Shown in pieces: positions 24,513-33,459 of a stretch of DNA of 39,094 bases. Numbering within the stretch: position 1 is the first letter of the stretch; each line of letters starts with the position of its first letter. This stretch comes from a virus, in IMG/VR virus record IMGVR_UViG_3300008263_000006, positions 1 to 39,094 of that record; one strand, written 5' to 3'. The position numbers and the translations under genes were made by a program. Below the pieces are notes generated by a model, which did not search any database, was not told the DNA's origin, and saw only the letters and a list, made by a program, of their open reading frames with translations.

Positions 24513-27500
24513 ATGTCAGCTGATATTGCAAATACAACACTAGCGTCGGCACCATACTATGACGACTTTGATGAAACAAAGAAGTTTCATAGAGTACTGT
24601 TTAGACCATCATTCCCAGTTCAGGCTAGAGAATTAACTCAGCTACAGAGTATTCTGCAGAATCAGATCGAACGATTCGGAGATGGTGTATTCAAGCAAGG
24701 TAGTATTATCAAAGGTTGTGCTCCAACCATAATTCCTGACGCTGTGTATGTTGCTGTTCCTGATGCCAATTCTACATTTACTGCTGCGAACACCTCTTAT
24801 GTTGGCGCTATTTTGTATGGCGCTAATTCTGGCGTTCAAGCTAGAATTCTAAAAGGACAAGACGGATTCTCTGCTTCTCCTTCGACGAATCCATCCAAAT
24901 TTTTTGTAAAATATACTTCAACTGGTAAGAATGGTGTTACTGGTTTCCAAGAAGGCGAAACAATAACTGTTTACGGCGAAGATAAATCTTTTCTTGCAAC
25001 ATCAATTGTAACAGTTGCCAATGCCACTAATTTTACTGTTAATAGTCGCGTTAGAGGTGAAACATCAGACGCTCGTGGTCTAATTACAGCTGTAGTTGCC
25101 AATAGTAGCGTAAATGAAATTACTATCACCAACGTAAGAAAAGATTTCTTGGTTGGCGAAACAATTCAGTTGTTATCTAATACTTTAGTAAATACAGCAA
25201 TATCTGACTTAGAACTTAATTTTAACAATACTCTAATAAGCACCACTGTTTTGACAACTCCAGGCGACCAACGCTATACTGCTGTTGGTAATGCTTATGC
25301 TTTAAGTGTTTCAGAAGGTATCGTATATCAAAAAGGTTTCTTCGTAAAAACCGACACACAATTACTAATTCTAAATGATTCTGCAGGTGGTGCTTCTGCT
25401 GCTAATGGTATTATCGTTGGTATGGAAACTACTGAAACTATTGTTGATGAATTTGCTGATTCTTCATTATACGATAATTCTGCAGATTTGAATAATGATG
25501 CAGCTCCTGGTGCGCATCGATTAAAATTACAAACTAATTTTGTTTCTTATGCAAAAACCGCGCTTCCTAATACTGAAGTGTTCTTTGCTGTGGCTGAGTT
25601 TGGTCAAAATAATATTCTAAAGTGGAACAACACTGCACTTGGTGGTGCAGTTGGTCAAGAAATAGCTCAGCGTACTTATGACGAGTCGGGTCACTATACA
25701 TTAAAAGACTTTAGTATTACATCTAAACCATCTGCTAATACTCAAGAATTCTACTATGACATCGGTGCTGGTAAAGCATATGTTCGTGGTAATGCTGTTG
25801 ACTTTAAGTCAAACCAACTATTGACTTCGCGTCGTGGTGTTGACACTGAATCTCCAGTACAACAAATCGTTTCAATGAATTATGGTAGTTACATTAATGT
25901 CGAAGAATTGCGCGGATATTTCCCAGCCGATGAGTCGGCAGATGTAAATCTATATGATTCATTCCAGAATGCTATTACTGCCAGCAAAAATTCAAGTAGT
26001 TCTGCTACTGGTACTGCTATTGGTACAGCTAATATTCGTAATTTGGTTTATGATACTGATAGCGCAGATAAAGGTGCTCCACTAGCACAATACAAAATGT
26101 ATCTATTTAATGTCAAGATGAACGAAAATCAAAACTTTAATAAAGTTCGTTCTATCGTTTATCAAGGCACTGCTAATGCGTTTGCTGACGTTGCTGTTTC
26201 GCAACTCGCTAACTCTGTTTACACTGCTACTATTTCTGCTAATGGTGGTGGCTATGCGAATGGTGAAACTATCACCATTAATGGTGGTCTTGGTGAATCT
26301 GCGACTGCACTTATAACGGTAAACAATGCATCAGGCAATGTCACTTCTATTTCTTTAATTCAGGGTGGTAAATATACTGCCAATCCAACATTGACTGGCG
26401 CTGCTGTTACAGGTGGTTCAGGTACAGGCTTAACTGTAAACTTAACTATCGACGGCTATGTCGATCCTAAGTTAGAAGCTACTGACTACACAGCTCTCGT
26501 ATTTGGTTTAACAAATCGTGCTGTTAGAGATCTTAAAGACGCATCAAATAATTCTAATACTGAGTTCTACTATAATGTTTCTGCCAATGCTTCTCTAGCA
26601 AACAACGGTACTACAACTATTAGCTTAACCGACGGTGGTTCGTTCTTTGGCTTCTCAGATAACACCGATTTTTCTGAAGAAAAAGTAGATATTATTTTGA
26701 CTGGTGCAGCTCTAACAACTGTAGATCTTGATGGTACTGTTTCTGTTGCCAACTCTACAACCACTACGATTACTGGAACTAGCACATTCTTCCAACGTGA
26801 TTTTGTTGTAGGTGAGAAGATTACAGTGGCAGGAAATACTGCAGTAATCGTAAACTCGATCGTAAGCAATACTACGATGACAACAAGAACTGCTCACGGT
26901 GCAGCTGCTGTAGCAAATACCTATGCTCGTTTCCACGAGAAAGGTTCTATTATTAGTTTGGCTACAAGCAACAGAACAATTACACTAAACTCAACTCTAC
27001 AAAGTTTAACTGTTGATCTTGGACCTGACTTTACTGCTTCTGGCGCAACAGCTATTAAAGTTAATGCTTATGCTAGAAAATCTAATGCCAAACCAATAGC
27101 TAAAGAAGTTAAGCGCAATCAGTTAGTTCGTTTTTACAATGGATCCCTAACTGGTACTATTAGCAGTTCTGGAACAACAGTGACTGGTGCTTCTGGAACT
27201 ACATTTAGCACTGACTTTAAGATTGGAAACTATATCCGCGCAAACGGAGAAACAAGAAAAATTGCTTCTACTCCAGGATCGGCTTCTTCATTAGTTGTTG
27301 ATACTGCGTTCTCAACAAATCTATCAGGCGCGACCTATGAGATCGTGCATCCATATGGTTTCAACTTAGGTGTTCCTGACGTATTTAAGATTAATGCGAT
27401 TCGTGAAACTGCTGACGCAGTATCAGATAGCCCACAAGCATTTTCGGATATCAAACAATACTTTACATATGATTTTGGTCAGCGTGATACGCACTATGAC

Positions 27501-29921
27501 CACGCAGTTCTATATCCTAAGTCTACTGCTAATCTTTCAAACTCGTATCTAATCGTTGACTTTGATTGTTTTGCTGCTAATGCTACTCTTGGTAAAGGCT
27601 TTTTCTCAGTAGAATCTTATAACGTAAATGACGCCATCGGCGCAAATACTTCGCAGTATGTAAAAACTTGGGAGATTCCTTCCTACTATTCAGCTACTCG
27701 CGACCGTCGTTTTGATTTGCGCGACTCTATTGACTTCCGTCCATATAGATCCAACACAGCGAACTTAACTTCAAATGCTTCTGCCACAACAATTAATCCT
27801 TCGCCAGGAACAATATTTAATCCTGCTACCACAGATTACAATCCATATCCTGGTCAGAACTTTGAATGTAATTTAACTTATTATCTGCCTCGTCGTGATG
27901 CTGTTGTTCTAACTTCTAAAGGCAATTTTGAGATTGTAGAGGGTGACTCTGCTATTCAGCCAAGAACTCCTAATGCAGAATCTGATGATCAAATGGTAAT
28001 TGCTACTTCTTATATCCCACCATATCCATCATTAACTGTTGCTGAATCTCAATATGTAATGAATGTTCCATATACTATGAACATTTCGCCTATTTCTAAT
28101 AGACGTTATAGAATGAAAGATATTGGTGCACTTGACCAGCGCGTTTCTTCGTTAGAATATTACACAACTCTAACTCGCTTAGAACAAAAAGCAACTCAGC
28201 TGAATATTCCAGACGAAAATGGTGTGGATAGATTTAAGAACGGTTTCTTTGTAGATCCTCTTGATAATCAAAACTTATCAAGATTTAATGACTACGAACA
28301 TACTGTTGTTATCGATCAAACGGAAGGTGTTGCGCGTCCACCTGTATCAGTAGAAACAGTTTCTATTGAAGTAAACAATGCAAATAGCACATCTACTTCG
28401 GTAATTAGAAATACCGCAAACAATATCAGTTATAGCAAAAACTTCATAACTGTTGGATATGATGCAAATACTAAGTTCGCATCTCAAGAATATTCTACAC
28501 GAGAGATATTAATCGATCCTGATGATAAGTATCAAAATGGTAGCGTAGAATTAGATAAAGATAGATTCGCTGATATTGAACAATCAATCGCATATCCGAA
28601 AACATTAAGTGCTAACGAATTAACAAACTACAACAATAGTTATGTTTTCCCAGCCACCAGAACTATTAAATTAATTGCGCGTGGATTAAAACCATTTACT
28701 CGTCACTATATTAGTGTTGATAATGTAGACTATTCTGCGGCTGCGATTCCAGGCGATATCGGATTTGGTGTGCAGAAAATTGCAGCGAATGTTGTAGTTG
28801 ATGGTGTTCAGGGCGAAGAACTATATTCAGATTCAACTGGTGTATTATATGCTATCGCCACGATTCCTGGAAATCTAACGCTAGGAAATCATGTGTTATC
28901 TGTAACTAATGCTGTTGCGCCTTCTGTCTCAGACTCTATCTCAAGCGGAGCATTCGTGGTTGCGTTAGTTGAACAAGTATCTGAGCCACCAGTTGTTGAA
29001 CCACCTCTAGTTCCAAAAACTCCTTTAATTGTTGCTGACTTTGATTATGTTGGTAATTTAGTCGCACAAGAAGGAACTAATCAAATTCTTTCTTTTATTG
29101 ATAGAACAAATCGTGGTGTAGTTGTTCCTGAAGGATCTGAGATTGAGAGACCATCATCTTGGGAATGGACTTTTGTTCAATGTTCAACTGGTTGTGTTGA
29201 GTCGAGTATTGCTACTTCTATCGACCAAAATCCAGAAAATATTACATTTACCTATCCAACTATGATAGAAACAGTTTATGTTAAGCTAAAAGTTACAGGT
29301 ATACATGGTACAGTTTCTGAAGTTGTCAAACCAATACAATTAACAAAATATGAAGAAAAGAGCGATTTAAAATTATCTGTCTATTATCATGTTCCTGGTA
29401 ATAACAATAATTACTATATGTCAAGCGGTTCTACTGCCAAAGTTGTTAAAAATATTACTCTAGATTTTAGAGCAACAATGACAAAAAATAGGGTCTCTGG
29501 TGGTTATGTTACTATTGCAATCGTAGGAAATCAAAGCGGAAGCCTATCAGGAACTAACTTTACAGCTACAAATATAGGAAGCACTGCATCAATTCAAACT
29601 AATTCTGCAATTGGACCACTTGCTAATGCTGATAGAATAGTTGGAATTCGATGGACTAATCCATCAAGCACAACACTAACAATTACAGCAACATATTATA
29701 CTTCTGCTGGTGTTGTGGTAGAATCCGTGCAAAAAACAATTAGCTTTAATAATACTGGTTCTCTTGCTCCCTGCAAGCCATGCGATCCTGCGCAATTATT
29801 TACACCTACTATTGTACAAAATCCTATTAGTGTTTCTACAGGTGTAAGTAATAGCGGTGTCACTTATGTGAGTGCTGATGCTATATTATTTACAGACACT
29901 GCCCGACCACCGTTAAATTAA
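24513..29921 (+). CDS. Large DUF4815-type structural protein with PKD-like domain
   Basis: The product has 1802 residues. The N-terminus (ASAPYYDDFDETKKFHRVLF, then RPSFPVQARELTQLQSILQN) is the hallmark of DUF4815 structural proteins of T4-like phages; these sit where T4 has gp10. Residues about 1000-1250 contain FRPYR-type YSATRDRRFDLRDSIDFRPY, and about 1190-1290 RRYRMKDIGALDQRVSSLEY with a coiled helix after it. A GxGY module lies at ~570-650. About 1500-1615 is a PKD/Ig-like domain (ADFDYVGN...SWEWTF...VYVKLKVTG), and a further beta domain with CKPCDPA near 1750 ends the chain. The likely role is a peripheral baseplate plate or fibre socket. The ribosome site is GGAG. Confidence 0.72.
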   Translation: MSADIANTTLASAPYYDDFDETKKFHRVLFRPSFPVQARELTQLQSILQNQIERFGDGVFKQGSIIKGCAPTIIPDAVYVAVPDANSTFTAANTSYVGAILYGANSGVQARILKGQDGFSASPSTNPSKFFVKYTSTGKNGVTGFQEGETITVYGEDKSFLATSIVTVANATNFTVNSRVRGETSDARGLITAVVANSSVNEITITNVRKDFLVGETIQLLSNTLVNTAISDLELNFNNTLISTTVLTTPGDQRYTAVGNAYALSVSEGIVYQKGFFVKTDTQLLILNDSAGGASAANGIIVGMETTETIVDEFADSSLYDNSADLNNDAAPGAHRLKLQTNFVSYAKTALPNTEVFFAVAEFGQNNILKWNNTALGGAVGQEIAQRTYDESGHYTLKDFSITSKPSANTQEFYYDIGAGKAYVRGNAVDFKSNQLLTSRRGVDTESPVQQIVSMNYGSYINVEELRGYFPADESADVNLYDSFQNAITASKNSSSSATGTAIGTANIRNLVYDTDSADKGAPLAQYKMYLFNVKMNENQNFNKVRSIVYQGTANAFADVAVSQLANSVYTATISANGGGYANGETITINGGLGESATALITVNNASGNVTSISLIQGGKYTANPTLTGAAVTGGSGTGLTVNLTIDGYVDPKLEATDYTALVFGLTNRAVRDLKDASNNSNTEFYYNVSANASLANNGTTTISLTDGGSFFGFSDNTDFSEEKVDIILTGAALTTVDLDGTVSVANSTTTTITGTSTFFQRDFVVGEKITVAGNTAVIVNSIVSNTTMTTRTAHGAAAVANTYARFHEKGSIISLATSNRTITLNSTLQSLTVDLGPDFTASGATAIKVNAYARKSNAKPIAKEVKRNQLVRFYNGSLTGTISSSGTTVTGASGTTFSTDFKIGNYIRANGETRKIASTPGSASSLVVDTAFSTNLSGATYEIVHPYGFNLGVPDVFKINAIRETADAVSDSPQAFSDIKQYFTYDFGQRDTHYDHAVLYPKSTANLSNSYLIVDFDCFAANATLGKGFFSVESYNVNDAIGANTSQYVKTWEIPSYYSATRDRRFDLRDSIDFRPYRSNTANLTSNASATTINPSPGTIFNPATTDYNPYPGQNFECNLTYYLPRRDAVVLTSKGNFEIVEGDSAIQPRTPNAESDDQMVIATSYIPPYPSLTVAESQYVMNVPYTMNISPISNRRYRMKDIGALDQRVSSLEYYTTLTRLEQKATQLNIPDENGVDRFKNGFFVDPLDNQNLSRFNDYEHTVVIDQTEGVARPPVSVETVSIEVNNANSTSTSVIRNTANNISYSKNFITVGYDANTKFASQEYSTREILIDPDDKYQNGSVELDKDRFADIEQSIAYPKTLSANELTNYNNSYVFPATRTIKLIARGLKPFTRHYISVDNVDYSAAAIPGDIGFGVQKIAANVVVDGVQGEELYSDSTGVLYAIATIPGNLTLGNHVLSVTNAVAPSVSDSISSGAFVVALVEQVSEPPVVEPPLVPKTPLIVADFDYVGNLVAQEGTNQILSFIDRTNRGVVVPEGSEIERPSSWEWTFVQCSTGCVESSIATSIDQNPENITFTYPTMIETVYVKLKVTGIHGTVSEVVKPIQLTKYEEKSDLKLSVYYHVPGNNNNYYMSSGSTAKVVKNITLDFRATMTKNRVSGGYVTIAIVGNQSGSLSGTNFTATNIGSTASIQTNSAIGPLANADRIVGIRWTNPSSTTLTITATYYTSAGVVVESVQKTISFNNTGSLAPCKPCDPAQLFTPTIVQNPISVSTGVSNSGVTYVSADAILFTDTARPPLN

Positions 29922-29931
29922 GGAGTTATGA

Positions 29932-31533
29932 ATGCCAACCGCAACAAACAATTCATTAAAATTTCTAGCACAAGCATTTTCTATTGCTAGTCCTGGTGAA
30001 GCCACAGGCATTTATGCTACTAAACTAGATTTATTCTTTAAGAAAAAAGGTTCTACGAGTGTAAAAGTTTTTATGCTAGAAATGAAAGATGGTCTTCCAG
30101 ATAGAAATGCTATACTAGCTGGTTCAACTGTTACTCTGGAAGCTGATTCTATTCAAGTATCTAATACTGGTGCAACTGCGACAACCTTTGAATTTCCAGT
30201 TCCAGTATTTCTAGATGCTTCTAAAAGTTATTGTTTTGCGATACAAGCTCCAAGCTCAGATTTTTCTGTTTGGGGAGCAACACAAGGAGAGCGTGATTTA
30301 ATTACTGATACACTTGTTAATATTAATCCTCTCGTCGAAAAAGCATTTTATTCAGAGCCGAACTCTGAGTATTCTGAGTTATTGAATCAAGACATTAAGT
30401 TTGTGTTATATCGTGCAAAATTTGAGGTCAGTTCTCAAGGAACTGTTACTCTAAGAAATAAAGAGAATCTAGAATACCTAGTTGTTAAAGATATTTCTAG
30501 AATTCAAAATCTAATCCCTTATAGCAGCGATTCCATAGGCACATTTGGTGAAGATTATTCAGAAAAAGCAAAGTTTGTTGATATGTTTAGATTAAATGAC
30601 AGTGCTGATGAAAAGTATGTTATTTTAGTAAACACAAACTCAGGAAATACTTTTACTGTAGCAGAACAAATTCAATTGTACCGCGAAATGATTATAGACG
30701 GCGCAACGCAGCGCGTTGTTCTATTAAATGGCGAAATTGAATCTATTAATAACTACGAGTATCATTCAATTATTCCTAGATTAGATCTAGAAAATAAACC
30801 AACCGCATCACTTTCTTTGCAGGTTAGTGGAACATATGCAGAGGGTTCTTCTTATACTGAAGATCCGAACTATTTTAATATAAATGATTCACAAGAAAAA
30901 ATTCTTGCTGATAAATCAAGATATCTTTTAAGTTATAGTAATGAAAATACTATTTTGGCTTCAAATTCTTCGTTACAATTGCAAGCAATTTTAACTGCTA
31001 CTAATGAGTATATTGCGCCAGTTATTAAATTAGATAGTTCTCAGTTAGTTTTGGTTACAAACCACATTAATGCAAATACTTCTGGAGAGACAGGAAGAGA
31101 CGGCGCAGCTGTTGCGAAGTACGTTTCTCGCATCGTTAGTTTGGCTGACGGTCAAGACGCAGAAGATATTAAAGTTTATGTCGACGCATATAAGCCGAAA
31201 AATACTGGTATGATAGTATATGGAAAGTTTCAGGCTTCTGAAGATTTTACTGACTTCGATAATCTACCATGGATTGAGCTGACTCAAATAACACCATTGG
31301 GTGTTTATTCGGATCCAAAAAATTTGAATGATTTCCGTGAATTTGAATTCCAGATTCCAGAAGAATATAAAAATAACGAAGGATATTTCTCTTATACAGC
31401 TGCGTTACCAGCTGTTGGTGACTTTGTTCGTTTCAAAAAATACAGTATTAAAGTTGTATTAACTGCTGATGCTGGTTATGAATATAACCCACCTAGAATT
31501 ACTGACTTACGAGTTATTGCATTACAAAAATGA
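29932..31533 (+). CDS. Structural partner protein following the DUF4815 gene
   Basis: The product has 533 residues. The start LKFLAQAFSIASPGEATGIY, followed by ATKLDLFFKKK, is beta-rich. Near residues 390-520 come AKYVSRIVSLADGQDAEDIK followed by VYVDAYKP, IVYGKFQASEDFTDFDNLPW and VLTADAGYEYNPPRITDLRV. I recall this C-terminal pattern in large virion proteins downstream of DUF4815 in marine T4-like phages. No enzyme motif is seen. It probably forms an outer baseplate or fibre-attachment part together with its upstream neighbour. AGGAG stands six bases ahead of the chosen ATG; an out-of-frame ATG at 29928 was set aside. Confidence 0.6.
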   Translation: MPTATNNSLKFLAQAFSIASPGEATGIYATKLDLFFKKKGSTSVKVFMLEMKDGLPDRNAILAGSTVTLEADSIQVSNTGATATTFEFPVPVFLDASKSYCFAIQAPSSDFSVWGATQGERDLITDTLVNINPLVEKAFYSEPNSEYSELLNQDIKFVLYRAKFEVSSQGTVTLRNKENLEYLVVKDISRIQNLIPYSSDSIGTFGEDYSEKAKFVDMFRLNDSADEKYVILVNTNSGNTFTVAEQIQLYREMIIDGATQRVVLLNGEIESINNYEYHSIIPRLDLENKPTASLSLQVSGTYAEGSSYTEDPNYFNINDSQEKILADKSRYLLSYSNENTILASNSSLQLQAILTATNEYIAPVIKLDSSQLVLVTNHINANTSGETGRDGAAVAKYVSRIVSLADGQDAEDIKVYVDAYKPKNTGMIVYGKFQASEDFTDFDNLPWIELTQITPLGVYSDPKNLNDFREFEFQIPEEYKNNEGYFSYTAALPAVGDFVRFKKYSIKVVLTADAGYEYNPPRITDLRVIALQK

Positions 31534-31748
31534 ACCAGTACATAAAAATTGAAGATACTCCTGATTTAGTAAAAGATACAAATTCTGGAGCATTACTAAA
31601 TACTAACGTACAAGCTCTTGAGGCATATCGCAAAAGACGCGAGAAGTTTAGTAAGGTCGATGAGTTAGAAAACAAAGTTGTTTCATTAGAACAAAACATA
31701 AATGAGTTAAAATCGCTAATTATAGCGGTTCTGGCGGAGAGAAAATAA
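31530..31748 (+). CDS. Small coiled-coil protein of the tail-fibre region
   Basis: The product has 72 residues. The start overlaps the previous stop (ATGA). After IEDTPDLVKDTNSGALLNTN comes VQALEAYRKRREKF and a leucine/valine heptad-like helix VDELENKVVSLEQNINELKS. Similar short proteins occur beside tail genes in T4-like marine phages. It may be a trimerisation or attachment helix or an assembly factor; the function is unknown. The next gene begins right after the stop. Confidence 0.65.
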   Translation: MNQYIKIEDTPDLVKDTNSGALLNTNVQALEAYRKRREKFSKVDELENKVVSLEQNINELKSLIIAVLAERK

Positions 31749-33458
31749 ATGGCAATTTCATTCACAAACGTCGCGACTACAGACAATTTTTCGACTTGGC
31801 TGACAAGAACCAACCAAATCGCGAATGCGTTCGTTCAGGTCGTTACGGTAGAATCAAATACTGCTTCTGGTAATGCAGCAGTTAGTGGCTACTTCGTGGC
31901 TAACGGTTTCGTCGGAAACAACATTACTGTGACTGGTTCAGCTGGCGGAAACTTAACTGTTTCTTCTGCTAACTTAGTAATTGCTTCAAACTCTATTTTG
32001 TCTGCTGTCGGTTCGCTCGCTGTTAAGGGTGCGATGACTATTGACACTCTAAGCAGTGTCAATACTGGTACTGCGGCAAACGCTACACATTATCTATTGG
32101 CTGCTAATAGCGCCAACGGTAGTAGCTGGTACTATGCAGCTGTTCCAACTTCCTTCTCAGGAAACTCTAACTTTGACTCAGGAACTTTGTTTGTTGATTC
32201 AGTAAACAACAGAGTCGGTGTAAACAATACAACTCCTGATGCTGCTTTGACTGTAACTGGTACTGCTAATATTTCTGGTAACGTTGCTATCGGTGGCGGT
32301 CTAATAACCAGCACAAATAACGCTTTCCAAGCTAACGCTACATTCTCTGATAGAATTACCGTATCTAATTTTGCTACATTCTCAAATAGCATCACAGTTA
32401 CAAACACCGCAACTTTCTCAAATACAATTACTGTTTCTGGTAATGTTATTTTCGGAACCACGAGAATCACTGCTAATGGTGGTGTTGGTACTGCTGGTCA
32501 AGTTCTAACTTCTGGCGCAGGGACTGGAAATGTGTATTGGTCTAGCGCAGCTGCTGGTACTATAACAAACATTGCTTCTGGCGACGGTTTAACTGGCGGA
32601 CCAATTACTTCAACTGGTACTTTATCAGTTCTAGCAGGCTCTGGTATTATTGCTAACTCTAGTGGTTTATTTGTAAATGCGACTGCTATTGCGGTTGGTA
32701 CTTTACCGATCACTCGTGGTGGTACGGGAACTTCTACTGCAACTGGTACTGGTTCAGTAGTTCTTTCTGCTTCTCCTTCGTTTACTGGTTCGATTAATGC
32801 GCAAACTCTAAACGTTGGTAACACTAACATCTCTGGTAATCTAAATCTTGATGGATATGCAAATATCGTATCTACTGCTAACGTCGGTGGTGCTGTAAAT
32901 CTAAGAAGCACACTTGCTGTTAATGGTGCGGTAACAATTGTTAATACCATGGCGGTTGGTAATACAACTTTAACTGGAACACTTAGCGTTTCTGGTAATG
33001 TCGCAACTGGTAATGTTGTTACAACTGGTAATAACACAACGACTGGTACGCTAACAATTGCTAATGGAATTGTATTAACTTCTAATTCTTCTGTTATTGG
33101 TATGGAAGAATCGTTGACTGTTGCGCTTTCAGATGAAACTACTAGTATTACAACTGGTGTTGCAAAAATAACATTAAGAGCGCCTTATGCTTGGACTCTA
33201 ACAAGAATACCTCGCGCTTCTTTATCTTCTGCTTCTGTATCTGGAATCCCGACTGTTGATATTAACGTCAACGGAAATTCTATATTAAGCACTAAACTCA
33301 CCATCGACGAAAACGAAAAGACCAGCACTACTGCAGCTACTGCAGCTGCGCTTTCTTCTACTAGCATTGCCGACGATGCTGAAATTACAATGGACGTCGA
33401 TGTTGCTGGATCTGCCGCAAAAGGGCTAAAAGTAACTCTGTATTACAAACGAGCTTGA
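31749..33458 (+). CDS. Tail-fibre-like structural protein
   Basis: The product has 569 residues. The N-terminus (TDNFSTWLTRTNQIANAF) is followed by Gly/Asn/Thr-rich repeats of the type VTGTANISGNVAIGGG and NRVGVNNTTPDAALTVTG, which are common in phage fibres built from beta-helices. The middle has GDGLTGGPITSTGTLSV and LPITRGGTGTSTATG. The C-terminal ~120 residues form a separate compact domain (MEESLTVALSDETTSITTG, LRAPYAWTLTRIP, VDINVNGNSILSTKLTIDEN, TSIADDAEITMDVDVAGS) seen in many unrelated phage structural proteins. That domain is a candidate for receptor contact or fibre-tip trimerisation. Confidence 0.7.
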   Translation: MAISFTNVATTDNFSTWLTRTNQIANAFVQVVTVESNTASGNAAVSGYFVANGFVGNNITVTGSAGGNLTVSSANLVIASNSILSAVGSLAVKGAMTIDTLSSVNTGTAANATHYLLAANSANGSSWYYAAVPTSFSGNSNFDSGTLFVDSVNNRVGVNNTTPDAALTVTGTANISGNVAIGGGLITSTNNAFQANATFSDRITVSNFATFSNSITVTNTATFSNTITVSGNVIFGTTRITANGGVGTAGQVLTSGAGTGNVYWSSAAAGTITNIASGDGLTGGPITSTGTLSVLAGSGIIANSSGLFVNATAIAVGTLPITRGGTGTSTATGTGSVVLSASPSFTGSINAQTLNVGNTNISGNLNLDGYANIVSTANVGGAVNLRSTLAVNGAVTIVNTMAVGNTTLTGTLSVSGNVATGNVVTTGNNTTTGTLTIANGIVLTSNSSVIGMEESLTVALSDETTSITTGVAKITLRAPYAWTLTRIPRASLSSASVSGIPTVDINVNGNSILSTKLTIDENEKTSTTAATAAALSSTSIADDAEITMDVDVAGSAAKGLKVTLYYKRA

Positions 33459-33459
33459 C

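Noticed and set aside
32498-33037. 179-residue minus-strand frame opposite the fibre gene
   Set aside because: Its Val/Pro/Thr-rich composition mirrors the Gly/Asn/Thr repeats on the plus strand; no ribosome site.
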